Positions 54,092 through 64,000 of a DNA stretch of 64,000 nucleotides are shown here, one piece after another (within the stretch, counting starts at the first letter, position 1; every line of letters starts with the position of its first letter). A model generated the notes under the pieces. The model was not told where the DNA came from, ran no database searches, and worked only from the letters and a program-made list of their open reading frames with translations. A program made the position numbers and the translations under genes. Origin of the DNA: Mastigamoeba balamuthi (lineage: Eukaryota; Evosea; Mastigamoebida; Mastigamoebidae); the NCBI GenBank assembly GCA_902651635.1, contig CACRSC010000081.1, positions 1-64,000 on the forward strand. Direction: 5' to 3'.

Positions 54092-57000
54092 ATGCACGCA
54101 TTCTTGTTCGGCCTGCTGGCCCTGGTGGCGAGCTCGAGTGCGGGGTTCGTCGCAGCCCAGCAAAGGGCCCCTGCCCTCTTGGGCACCAGCTTCTCTCACT
54201 CTCTTTGCCGACTGACAAGCAATTTGGGGGGCTCACACAAATGCAGAGAGCTCTCTGTGATGGAGTCCACGGTGCTGCGCACCACCTCCACCGTGGGCCA
54301 GATCTACACTGCCATTGAATACGTGCGTTGTGCTGCCTGAGAATGCCTGGCTTTGCCAGAGACAGAGACCCGAGAGTTCGTTTGAAGTGGCCCTAAAAAT
54401 GGATCTTTCATTCTGCGCGCCTCAGGCAGCGGTTCTCGCGGCGCGGCAGGCCGAGTACATGACTCGGTTGGCAGACCTCCCCGTGGTGCACCTCACGGGC
54501 CTCTCGTACCTCAACGGGCAGTTCCCGACGATTGTCGATAGTACTCCCAATCGCACGACGGAAGTTAGTGCCACAGAAATACGACCGTGTGCTGATCCTC
54601 TCACGCTCTCTCCTCCAGTTCTGGCTCTCGTGCGACGCGATGGAGACAGACCCCACGCCGTTGCTGACCGAGCCGTTCGAGAGGTACGGAAGCCCGCGGT
54701 GCTGGTGCAGGAGCGAGTGGGAGGCGTTCTGCAACCAGACCGAGGGCGTGCGGGCGGGCAACCCATGCGTGAGCTGCGAGCGGGCCTGCGAGATGATCTG
54801 GCTGCTGCAGGTCTCCACGGCGCTCGACCCCTACTTCCAGTCGGTCATCCCCGACCACCCGTTCACCAAGGGGTGGGCCTGGACGCGCGCCGGCTCGCAG
54901 CTGCACACAGACTGCACGCACATCTGGGCCGTGATGCCCTACTCGGTCCAGACGGGCGTCTACTCGTTCTCGGGCATCAGCGGCAACCCGGTCGCGTGGC
55001 CGCCGACTGCCAAGGGAGGCTTCGGGTTCCCCTCGGACATCGTGCAGCAGGTGGGATCTAAGAGCATGTTCGATCGGACGCCCGTGTGGTCCGCGCCCTA
55101 CTGGCTCGAGGCCCGTCAGAGTACGCGGACACACACTTGACGCCGCGTGCCCCCAGTGGGCTGCCCTGACAGTCCCCCCCCCGCCAGCCGTCGTCATCAC
55201 AGTGGGCGTCGCGATCTGGAGCAAGCGCGGCGAGCACGCCGGTGGCATCTTTGCGGACATCCCCATGTCGGCTTCCAAGGACTTCTTCCTCAACCTCTCG
55301 GTCGTCTCACCGGGTGAGAGCCGCCCGCCCTACGCTCCCCCGCTCCCTGCCGTGCGTGCTGACAACGCTCTACACCGCTGGTGCTCGTAGTTCCCTTCAG
55401 GGTCGTGCTGGCGTACGGCAACGGAGGGGTAGTGGCGGCGTCGGACGAGGCCATCGCGCAGCTGTGGGGTACGTGCGCCGGCGGCCTGTGCAACATATCC
55501 ACCCTCAGCCCTGCGATGGACTCCATCGCTGCCGAGGCCTCTGGCACGGCGTCCACGTACTGGGAGGTCACTGTGAAGGGGGAGGACTACGTTGTGATGC
55601 ACCAGACCCTCGAGCTCGGCTGGCAGCTCTGGTTCTTCATCCGGAGCAGCGACGCCTTCCACAAGGGTGCGCTCACAGCCGACGCTGAGAGCTATGCGCT
55701 GATGGCACGCCATTCTCCCAGACACGAGGACGGTGCGCAACATCGCGGTCTCGGTGGTGGTGCCCGTGGTCGCTCTGTCGACGGCGTTCGTGGCCGTCGT
55801 CGTCGCAGTGCACAGGCGGATGCGCGTGCGCGTCAACGAGCTGGAGAAGCAGCTGGGGACGCTGGCCACGTCCAACGTCATTGGGACGCCGGCCGAGGAC
55901 GCCATCCAGAGCCTCGTCAGGGTCCAGATGAGCGGCAGGCTGCCGCAGGAGCTCCGCAAGGAGGTGTCCACGGTCATGGCGCTCATCGCGACCAACAAGC
56001 TCTTCAAGGCCGACTCCAACCTCAGGGAGAAGCTCCACGAGATGAGTGAGTCTCCACCCAAGTGGCCGACGCTCCGTAGTGGTGCCCCCTCGCCTCACCT
56101 GTGCCGGTGCTCCCAGGGCTCGAGGGCGAAGTGGACGCGTTCATCCTATCGGTGCTGACGGAGAAGGAGCGGCCGGACGACATGGCATCCGACTCATCCA
56201 CAGCCCAGCTGCTGAGCGCCAGGAGCAGCGGACAGGCACTGCTGGCAGACGTCGGCTCGGTGCCGGGGAGCATCGATGATCCGAGAGCAGACGACGTGGA
56301 GAACGCGCTGGCTCTGCTCGCTAAGGCACAGAGTCGATCGGGCACACCTGTGGCCTTCGACTCGTGGGACTTTGACGTTGGCAGCATCGGCGACGTTAAC
56401 GACGGCAAACTACTCGAGACAGTCGCGATGGCTGCACTCGAGAGCCACAACCTCATCGAGGCGTTTGGCCTCGACAAACGCAAGCTCTCGAGGTTCCTGC
56501 GGTCCGTGGAGAAGGGCTACAAGGACAACCCCTACCACAACTCGGCGCACGCCGCTGACGTCGTCCAGGCCATGCACGCTCTCCTGACTGGGTGCACCGG
56601 GTTCTGTTTCACTCCGCTGGAGAAGCTGGCTGCACTGATCGCGGCAGCGTGCCACGACTACGGACACTGGGGCGTCAACAACACGTTCCTGCAGGCCACC
56701 ATGGACGCCCTCTACGTCCAGTACAACGGCGTCAGCGTCCTCGAGAGCATGCACAGCGCAGAGTCCATGCGGCTGATGCTGGGGCTTGGGAGCGGCAGGA
56801 GCAGCACCAAGGAGGACAGGGAGAGGGAGGGCGGCGGGGGACAGGAGCGGGGGAGCTTCGTGCGGGGGAAGCTGACGCGGGAGGACACGTACGAGCTGCA
56901 CAGGAGCGTGGCGCAGCTGATCCTGGCGACGGACATGGCGCGGCACCTGGAGCTGACGTCGCTGTTCGCGACGCGGACGACGGCGGGCAAGATGGACCCC

Positions 57001-57345
57001 GCGAGCAAGGCGGACAGGCTGCTGGTCCTCCAGATGCTCATCAAGGCCTCGGACGTCTCCAACCCCGCCCGCCCCTGGCCCGCCTGCCACCGCTGGGCCC
57101 GCAGGGTCATGGACGAGTTCTTCGCCCAGGGCGACGCCGAGCGCGCCCTCGGCCTCCGTGTCTCCCCCTTCATGGACAGGGCCACCGCCGACACCCCCAA
57201 GTGCCAGCTCGCCTTCATCAAGTTCGTCGTCCGCCCCATGATGGAGCTCATCCTGCCCCTCTGCCCCGCCGTCGCCCAGCGCATGCTCGCCAACCTGGGC
57301 GACAACGCGCTGGCGTGGGAGAGGGAGAAGGCCTGTGCGCCGTGA
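54092..57345 (+). CDS. receptor-type class I phosphodiesterase, copy 9
   Basis: Complete, eight exons: 54092-54144, 54247-54322, 54426-54563, 54619-55120, 55188-55313, 55391-55666, 55722-56045, 56117-57345; 907 aa. Short signal/TM (HAFLFGLLALVASSSAG). The ectodomain has SPRCWCRSEW, CVSCERACEMIWLLQ, YSVQTGVYSFSGISGNPVAW and IWSKRGEHAGGIFADIPMSA; exon 4 is 502 nt, nine more than most. TM2: VVVPVVALSTAFVAVVVAVH. Linker: GTPAEDAIQSLVRVQMSGRL, EGEVDAFILSVL. Catalytic: HNSAHAADVVQ, HDYGHWGVNN, ATDMARH, KASDVSNPARP, TPKCQLAFI. It ends the array, convergent with glutamate 5-kinase. Confidence 0.92.
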
Positions 57346-57470
57346 AGCACAAGGACAGCCCAAGGGAGGGCAGCAAGCAGTCAAGTGCTAGTGCTATAGC
57401 GCCAACGACGACAGTGTGTCGGCGTGTTAAGAGCTCCCAGTGGGAAGTTTCTCAGTGCGGTTGGTGTGCC

Positions 57471-57500
57471 GGGTGTGGGTGTGGGTGTGGGTGTGGGGTG
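57471..57500 (+). repeat. GGTGTG-type simple repeat
   Basis: Five units of gggtgt between the convergent ends of PDE copy 9 and glutamate 5-kinase. Too short and internal to be a telomere. Confidence 0.8.
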
Positions 57501-57630
57501 CAACGGGCACTCGGGGCAGTGTGTGGGGGTGGTAGTCGCGCGCTGCCCAACTGCCTCGCGGTGCATCAAAGATGTGACTATCTATGGCCTTGTTGGTCTC
57601 ATTACGACACGGTCTCCCTCTGCCCTCGAG

Positions 57631-58784
57631 TTAGCACGCCGCCGCCTCTTGCTTGCCCTGCTGCTGCTGCTGCTGCTGCTGGGCGGGGGCCTTGCGGGCG
57701 CAGAAGTGAGTCGAGAGGCCGCTCTGGCCGGCGATGATGCCGGGGAGTCGGTCGGGCTTCCTGCCGGCGGCGATGTGCGTGTCGATGCCGGCGTCGACGG
57801 CGAGCTTGACGGCCGTGAGCTTCGAGAGCATCCCCCCGATGCTCAGCTTCCCCTTGTCCTCGGGCTGCACGCAGCCCATCACCTCCTCCACGTACTCGAC
57901 CTCGTCCACCACCGCCCCCGTCGCCGGGTCGATCAGCCCGTCGACCGTGCTCAGCAGCACCAGGCGCCGCGCGTCCACCAGCCGCGCCACGTGGTACGAC
58001 AGCATGTCGTTGTCGGCAAACTTGAGCCCCGCGACGCTCACCGTGTCGTTCTCGTTGATGATCGGCAGCACGTTGGGCTCCGACAGCAGCCGGTACAGCG
58101 TGTCCCGCACGTTCCGCTGCCGCTCCTCCGTCCCCACGTCGCTCGTCGTCAGCAGCACCTGCGGGGGGGGACGAGAGTGCGTTATTGTCGAGTTCTAAAT
58201 TCATAATTCATAATTCTGAATTGGGTGGCATTCTGAATTGAATGTGCTGGGAAACGCGCACCTGGGCGACGGTGATGTCGTAGTTGTCAAAGAGCGTGCC
58301 GTAGAGGTTCATCAGGCGCGCCTGGCCGACGGCGGCGCAGGCCTGCCTCGTGGCCGTGTCCCGCGGGCTGCGCGCGCGCGGCGGCGGGGCCGGTTAGTCA
58401 CTCGCACACCCCCAACGGACATTCGGGATTCAATTCGGATTCAATTCAATCGAAATAATGCACTCAGACAATCCCCGCGAGTGGCACGAAAAGAAAAGAA
58501 AGCAGCGACCAGCGGGGGCGGGCGGCGGGAGCGCACTACTGCTTGAGGCCGAACGAGGGCACGCCCGAGCCGACGGCGCCCGAGCTGACAAAGAGGCAGC
58601 GGTGGCCGTCGTGCATGAGGCCCGCGATGGCCGTGACGAGGTGCAGCACGGCCGCGCGGTCCAGCGTGCCGTCGGGGCGCGTCAGGCACCCGGTCCCCGT
58701 CTTGATCACCGTCAGGTCGCCCACCAGCGGCGCCGACAGCGGCGGCGTGCTGCGGATCTGCTCGTTGTTGGTGTTGGCCGACAT
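57631..58784 (-). CDS. proB: glutamate 5-kinase
   Basis: First step of proline synthesis: ATP-dependent phosphorylation of glutamate to gamma-glutamyl phosphate. Exons 58784-58540, 58367-58262, 58158-57631; 292 aa. It has the amino-acid-kinase fold: VIKTGTGCL near the N-terminus, LFVSSGAVGSGV, AAVGQARLMNLYGTLFD, VLLTTSDV, LPIINENDTVSV, FADNDMLSYHVA, LLSTVDGL and GTGGMLSKL-like IGGMLSKLTAVKLA (nucleotide and glutamate binding). It ends soon after the kinase domain with a short Gln run and has no PUA domain, which many bacterial enzymes carry. It is separate from the reductase, unlike the fused P5CS of plants and animals. It is head-to-head with the next gene, 533 bp apart. Introns contain AATTC/ATAATTC-rich pockets. 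Confidence 0.93.
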
Positions 58785-59317
58785 CGTTGCTGTGGTGGCT
58801 GCTCTGTGTGGCTGAGTCGCTGGGCTCTGCGCTGAGGGGACTTTGTGCTGCGGCTAAGGCAAAAGAGAGAGCGGAGAAAAAAGAGAGAGGCAGAGGACCC
58901 CGGGTAACGGAAATAAATGAGTGCCCCGCGATATCGGCACCGGCGCACACCGGTGACCGCGAAAGATAGGACGAATGCGGGGTGCGGGTTTCGGGAAGGG
59001 GCCGGGAACGTGCTGGGAAGGGGGCCAGAAAGACGATAACGCCCGCGGAAAACGGGACAAATATCGGGGAGGTGCACTACCTCACGGCACTTCTGCGAGC
59101 TGACCTCCGGCGGCGCCATCCCCGCACACAACACCCGTCTGTGCGCCACGTCGTCGTGCGTTCCCCTGCGTTGGGCAGGTGAGAAATACTGCAGATATTC
59201 GGGAATATCGCGCCCCTGATTGCATTCGGTACCCGCTGCAGGCAGTGCTGACTGGTGCTCTCCTCCCCACACGTACACACGTGCACAACAAACAGCGACC
59301 CAGCAAACACAGCCAGC
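58785..59317. other. divergent promoter of proB and proA genes
   Basis: 533 bp between the two ATGs, so the two enzymes of one pathway are likely co-regulated. It has AT-rich words (gcagatattcgggaatatcg, 59191-59210). No coding sequence. Confidence 0.5.
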
Positions 59318-61167
59318 ATGTCTACCGCCACCGCCACCGTCAGCGTGCACGACGCCGTGCAGGACATGGGCCGCAGGGCCCGCGCGGCCGCCCGGGAGCT
59401 CGCCAAGATGAGCAGCGAGGCCAAGAACGCCGTGCTGCTGTCGATGGCCCAGTGCCTGCGCTCGCAGGCGGCTGCGGTCCTCGAGGCCAACGCCAGGGAC
59501 GTCCAGGCGGCCATCGCCCGCGGCTCGGCGCCCGCCATGGTCGACAGGCTGCGCCTCGACGAGGCCCGCATCGCGGCCGTCGTCGCCGGCATCGAGAACG
59601 TGGCGTCGCTGCCCGACCCCGTCGGCGAGACCCTCGAGTCCTTCACGCGCCCCAACGGCATCCGCATCGACAAGGCAAGCGGCAGCAGCACTCCCACCGC
59701 TTCTCCTGCGCTTCTCTCTCGGCTTTCCTCGTTCTTTCCGCCTCGCGAGCGGGCGCCATCTCTGCCCTCGGGTTCAATTGAATCGCGTTGTCTTGGCAAC
59801 GCCGCCCCCCGCACGCGCCCGGGTTTTCGGCCGGTTTATGGCGATGCGTGCCGGGCGGGGCCAGTGCGACAAGCAACGCGGCTCGCATCCGCCAGGGGGG
59901 TGTCTTGCTAGGCGGGGGTGGGGGCGTTTTACGGGTGCGTTTTTGTTTTTTCCCCTTAGCACCGGCGGATTGGGCGTTCGCGCTGTTACATACACGCAGA
60001 AATGTCAGATTGACCCCCCGCGAGTCGGCGCTGCACGGACGGGGGGGCGAATGCGAATTCAGTGAATTCGGTGAAATTGGGCGGATTGAATTCCCCTGCG
60101 AGCCAAGCCGGCGGACTAACGGGGGAGCCGTCGCAGGTGCGCACCCCGATCGGCGTGATCGGCGTGGTCTTCGAGAGCAGGCCCAACGTGACGGCCGACG
60201 CGGCGGTGCTGTGCTTCAAGGCGGGCAACGCGGTCATCCTGCGCGGCGGCAGCGAGGCGCTCGAGTCGAACAAGGCCATCGCGCGGGCGCTGGCCTGCGC
60301 GCAGGGCATCCCCACCGACGCCATCCAGCTGGTGCCCTTCGCGGGCCACGAGTCGGTCGTCGAGCTGGCGCGCATGAGCGAGTGGCTCGACCTCATCGTG
60401 CCGCGCGGCGGGCGCAGGCTCATCGAGGCCGTCGTCGCCAACGCCCGCGTGCCCGTCATCAAGCACTACGACGGCATCTGCCACGTCTACGTCGACGCCG
60501 CCGCCGACGTCGACATGGCCGCCCGCATCATCGTCGACTCCAAGACCCAGAAGCCCGGCGTCTGCAACGCCACCGAGACCCTCCTCGTCCACGAGGCCAT
60601 CGCCGCCAGGTCCGCGGGGAATTCAATTCAATTTCCCCAGCCGCAGTTTCATTTGCCGGCGCGTTTCTAGAATTCTAATTCCGACTTTCATCCTGCAGGT
60701 TCCTGCCGGTCGCGGCGCGCGCGCTGAGGGCCAGGGGCGTGGAGCTGCGGTGCTGCGAGCGGACGCGCGAGGTGATGAAGCAGGTGGCGGCCGACGTCGA
60801 GGTCAAGGAGGCCGTCGAGGAGGACTGGAGGACCGAGTACCTGGCGCTGATCCTCAGCGTCAAGATCGTGCGGTCGCTGGCCGAGGCCATCACGTTCATC
60901 AACGACCACGGCTCGCACCACACCGACTCGATCGTCACGGGCGACGCGGCGGCCGCCTCGACGTTCCAGCACGAGGTCGACTCGGCCTGCGTCTTCCACA
61001 ACATGTCGACGAGGTTCAACGACGGCGGCGAGTTCGGGTTCGGCGCCGAGATGGGCATCTCGACCGACAGGATCCACGCCAGGGGCCCCATGGGCCTCAG
61101 GGAGCTCACCATCTACCAGTTCCGCGCCTACGGCAACGGCCAGACCAAGGTCCCCGTCACCCTCTGA
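59318..61167 (+). CDS. proA: gamma-glutamyl phosphate reductase
   Basis: Second step of proline synthesis: NADPH-dependent reduction of gamma-glutamyl phosphate to glutamate semialdehyde. Exons 59318-59674, 60137-60609, 60699-61167; 432 aa. Aldehyde-dehydrogenase-fold: PNGIRIDK then VRTPIGVIGVVFESRPNVT (the classic family start), LRGGSEALESNKA, VPRGGRRLIEAV, the catalytic Cys in KPGVCNATETLL, and HGSHHTDSIVTGD and FGFGAEMGISTDRIHARGPM near the C-terminus. Intron 1 starts with GCAAGC, a GC-AG intron, after AAG. Intron 1 is the longest of the gene (462 nt) and carries several gaattc words; intron 2 also has gaattcaattc. The presence of introns argues against recent bacterial contamination. Confidence 0.94.
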
Positions 61168-61401
61168 GGGGGGGCAGCGCGCGCGCGCACCCTCTCGTCG
61201 GCTGGCATCTCTCTCTCCCCCCCGTCTCTAAGAATGGCATAGCGTCACACGAGTTCCCTGCTGCTGCCGCTGCTTCTGTCTTTTCGCCGGACAAAGTGTT
61301 TCACGGCACTTTGGTACATGCACTGCGTGAGCAAGTCCCGAGCTGGTCACCATAGGAGTGGCGGCACACGAAGAGAACCGCCAGAAAACGGAGGAGGGCG
61401 G

Positions 61402-62874
61402 TCAGAAAAGCGCTGACGACCACCTCTTGGCCCTGTAGTCCTGGTGAGCCGGCGTGTCCCCCAGCAGCGAGCACCCCATCAGCTGCCACAGCTTCAGCTG
61501 GTCCTGGGGCGGTGTCCCGTACTCTGTGTCAGTTTCATGTGTGCGCAGGTGCGCAGGTGCGCAGGTGGCGGCTTGCCAGGAAGCCTCTGTTGGGGCTCGC
61601 GACGGGCCTGCGGGCCCTGACGTGCTGCAGAGCCTCCTCCGCAGACATGCCCTGCGCGATCAGGTACCCCATCACCACAGACGCGCTCCTGGACACCCCG
61701 CGAGCGCTGCCCACCGCCGCGTCAGCAGGGGCAAACCCACACCGCCAACCCCCCCCCGCTGCTGGTCCTCCAGATGCTCATCAAGGCCTCGGACGTCTCC
61801 AACCCCGCCCGCCCCTGGCCCGCCTGCCACCGCTGGGCCCGCAGGGTCATGGACGAGTTCTTCGCCCAGGGCGACGCCGAGCGCGCCCTCGGCCTCCGCC
61901 TCTCCCCCTTCATGGACAGGGCCACCGCCGACACCCCCAAGTGCCAGCTCGCCTTCATCAAGTTCGTCGTCCGCCCCATGATGGAGCTCNNNNNNNNNNN
62001 NNNNNNNNNNNNNNNNNNNNNNNNNNNNNNNNNNNNNNNNNNNNNNNNNNNNNNNNNNNNNNNNNNNNNNNNNNNNNNNNNNNNNNNNNNNNNNNNNNNN
62101 NNNNNNNNNNNNNNNNNNNNNNNNNNNNNNNNNNNNNNNNNNNNNNNNNNNNNNNNNNNNNNNNNNNNNNNNNNNNNNNNNNNNNNNNNNNNNNNNNNNN
62201 NNNNNNNNNNNNNNNNNNNNNNNNNNNNNNNNNNNNNNNNNNNNNNNNNNNNNNNNNNNNNNNNNNNNNNNNNNNNNNNNNNNNNNNNNNNNNNNNNNNN
62301 NNNNNNNNNNNNNNNNNNNNNNNNNNNNNNNNNNNNNNNNNNNNNNNNNNNNNNNNNNNNNNNNNNNNNNNNNNNNNNNNNNNNNNNNNNNNNNNNNNNN
62401 NNNNNNNNNNNNNNNNNNNNNNNNNNNNNNNNNNNNNNNNNNNNNNNNNNNNNNNNNNNNNNNNNNNNNNNNNNNNNNNNNNNNNNNNNNNNNNNNNNNN
62501 NNNNNNNNNNNNNNNNNNNNNNNNNNNNNNTTCCCCCGGGTCTAAAAAAAGCAGCGGTACTGGAATGTCACCCCCAGCACAAAAACCCGGAGAAACCCAC
62601 ACGGAAATGCACACCAGTGCACGAGGACGGAGCCCGAGCGCATGCCCTGGCGTATGAACTCGACCGACTGGGGCAGGAACCGGATGAGGTCCTGGCAGGG
62701 GAGGTCGACGAGCCTGAGGCTCAGGTACTGCATGCGCCCGGGGTGCGCTGGGCGCAGGCCGAAGCCGGCGACGACCACGTGGGTGATGCCGCGCTGGGCC
62801 AGGGTGGGCAGCGAGGCGCTGGCCGCGTCCTCGCTGCCCAGGAACAGCCCGGGGACGATCTCGTGGGCGTCCCA
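61402..62874 (-). CDS. dual-specificity protein phosphatase, first exon(s) not found
   Basis: Exons 62874-62615, 61706-61577, 61503-61402. The N-terminal exon reads HEIVPGLFLGSEDAA, TLAQRGITHVVVAG, and RLVDLPCQDL with the probable general-acid Asp, then VLVH. Splicing to 61706 builds HCARGVSRSASVV, the exact HCxxGxSRS active site (catalytic Cys, Arg in the P-loop), then LIAQGMSAEEALQHVR and PNRGFL. A GC-AG intron (61504-61576, GCAAGC) leads to DQLKLWQLMGC, the usual end of the domain. The phases agree (2 then 0). The big intron (61707-62614) includes a 232-bp PDE fragment and a 541-N gap, so its true content is unknown. The start codon lies in an upstream exon not located. Confidence 0.82.
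61758..61989 (+). repeat. PDE catalytic-domain fragment inside the phosphatase intron
   Basis: 232 bp on + equal to part of the PDE catalytic exon: LLVLQMLIKASDVSNPARP through MDRATADTPKCQLAFI to RPMMEL, with the LRLSP variant seen in copies 6 and 7. It begins abruptly after a C-run and ends at the N gap. It is either a retained piece of a further PDE copy or a false join. Confidence 0.85.
61990..62530. other. assembly gap (541 N)
   Basis: A run of N directly after the PDE fragment. Confidence 0.99.
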
Positions 62875-63088
62875 CTGCGAATCCGTCGTCGGTTGCAAAA
62901 TCTAGATTCTGGGAGATTCTGAGCGAGATATTCGTCGAAATCTGGGAGTAAACGAGGCTCGCTCCGCAATGCTGGCGCACGATGCCGGCGTCCGCTGAAA
63001 CAGTCACTAATATTGCAGAAATAGCAGCCTGTCTCTACGCAGCGGGGGTGAAGTGTACTGGGAAGTTCAACATACGATCTGAAAAAGT

Positions 63089-63096
63089 TATAAAAG
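63089..63096 (+). promoter_or_regulatory. TATA-like sequence in the phosphatase/cyclophilin intergenic region
   Basis: TATAAAAG, about 258 bp before the cyclophilin ATG. It could serve cyclophilin if the 5' UTR is long or holds an intron (a ttttag 3' splice site lies at 63305-63310). Weak support. Confidence 0.25.
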
Positions 63097-63353
63097 GTGC
63101 GTGCCGAAAGACGAGCAACGAGGGTGTGTGGGGCTTGGGTCAGGGGCACTCCCGCGTGCGCCGGGCGCGTGCCAGCGCCGCGCAGAGGGGATTTCTCAGC
63201 CTCAGATATTTTCGTCGCGGTGAGGGAGGGGGAGCAAAAATCTTCGCTGCCACGTTAGCAGCGTCAACGTCACGCGCGGGTTGTGCCCCTCTTTTCTTTC
63301 TTTCTTTTAGGTGTTTGTTGTTTTCACTCCACCAAACCAGCCAACCCCCAGAC

Positions 63354-63949
63354 ATGTCTCGCCCGCGCGTCTTCTTCGACTGCTCGATCGGTGGCCAGCC
63401 CGCCGGCCGCATCGTCTTCGAGCTCTACAGCGACGTCGTCCCCAAGACGGCCGAGAACTTCCGCTGCCTGTGCACCGGCGAGAAGGGCACTGTGCGCTGC
63501 CCCCTCCCCTTCTTCTCTCTTCTCTCTTCTCTCCCCCTGCCCACCCGAGAGCCCCCCTCTCGCTCCCCCACGCACTCTTTTGTTGTCCGCCCCTGCGGCC
63601 CGTGCTGATCGGTGCGTGTGTGTGTGTGTGTGGACGCGCAGGGCAAGAGCGGCAAGCCCCTGCACTACAAGGGCTGCGCGTTCCACCGCGTCATCCCCGA
63701 CTTCATGCTGCAGGGCGGCGACTTCACCCGCGGCGACGGCACTGGCGGTCCGCCTCTCCCTCGCCTCCCCCACCTCCCGCGCCGTTTCGTGGGCGCCGAC
63801 TGACCGACGACGGTGGGGACGGCGTTGCGTTGTGTTGTGTTCGTTGGGTTTGTTCTCTGCTGTGCGGTGTCTTAGGCGAGTCGATCTACGGCGCCAAGTT
63901 CCAGGACGAGAACTTCAAGCACCGCCACGACAAGCCCGGGCTGCTCTCG

Positions 63950-63993
<44 letters not shown>

Positions 63994-64000
63994 GTGCGTT
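63354..64000 (+). CDS. cyclophilin A-type peptidyl-prolyl isomerase, cut by window end
   Basis: Catalyses cis-trans isomerisation of prolyl bonds; cyclosporin target in many species. Exons 63354-63491, 63642-63747, 63876 to the edge. It reads [39 protein letters not shown], then [20 protein letters not shown] with the catalytic Arg, [13 protein letters not shown], and [17 protein letters not shown] with the Gln/Phe of the active site. The sequence stops about 40 residues short of a normal end because the window ends. No signal peptide, so cytosolic. Intron 1 has a GT microsatellite (63615-63632). Confidence 0.95.
63615..63632 (+). repeat. (GT)n microsatellite in a cyclophilin intron
   Basis: Nine GT units just before the 3' splice site of intron 1. 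Confidence 0.9.

Noticed and set aside
59318-61167. Bacterial contamination as the source of proA and proB
   Set aside because: Both genes have spliceosomal introns with the same splice-site style as their neighbours, and similar base composition.
1-64000. tRNA, rRNA, CRISPR arrays, LTR or virus-like elements
   Set aside because: No cloverleaf, conserved rRNA segment, spaced direct repeats, reverse transcriptase, integrase or capsid motif was seen on either strand by reading; a tRNAscan or Rfam run could still find a small RNA.

Overview
The window is GC-rich nuclear DNA from a free-living protist. Almost every gene is split by short introns of about 40-300 nt. Eukaryote-only genes are present: gp210/Nup210, U2AF large subunit, eIF1A, RhoGEF and a class I cyclic-nucleotide phosphodiesterase family. 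A spherulin-4-type secreted protein and a RhoGEF fit Amoebozoa, and a GC-rich archamoeba of the Mastigamoeba kind would fit. This is inference; nothing here names the species. No rRNA, tRNA, CRISPR array or virus-like element was found.

Layout. 1-7.0 kb: the end of a DM9-repeat gene, a membrane-anchored RhoGEF (+), and two duplicated secreted Cys-rich genes (-) flanking a decayed secreted gene. 7.5-10.6 kb: the first receptor-type phosphodiesterase (PDE copy 1, -). 11.4-18.8 kb: a complete gp210/Nup210 (+, 9 exons). 19-23.2 kb: mostly non-coding or decayed sequence. 23.3-26.9 kb: a secreted Cys-rich modular protein (+, 9 exons, all introns phase 1). 27.4-32.7 kb: U2AF65-like (-), eIF1A (+), spherulin-4-like (-). 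32.9-57.3 kb: an array of eight more PDE genes (copies 2-7 on -, copies 8-9 on +). 57.6-61.2 kb: glutamate 5-kinase (-) and gamma-glutamyl phosphate reductase (+), divergently transcribed, which are the first two steps of proline synthesis. 61.4-62.9 kb: a dual-specificity phosphatase (-) whose intron holds a PDE fragment and a sequence gap. 63.35 kb to the end: a cyclophilin (+), cut by the window edge.

The outstanding system is the PDE family. Each intact copy encodes a signal peptide or first membrane segment, a Cys-rich Cache-like ectodomain, a transmembrane helix, a cytoplasmic helical linker and a class I PDE catalytic domain. The gene structure is nearly invariant: internal exons of 76, 138, about 493, 126, 276 and about 324 nt, with intron phases 2-0-0-1-1-1-1. 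Five copies are complete (1, 2, 7, 8, 9); four (3-6) are broken by N joins. About 600 bp of the catalytic exon is almost identical in all copies on both strands, while the sensors diverge. This looks like a set of different extracellular sensors feeding one homogenised cyclic-nucleotide-degrading output. The assembly breaks fall in or beside these identical tracts, so the array is probably incomplete or partly mis-joined.
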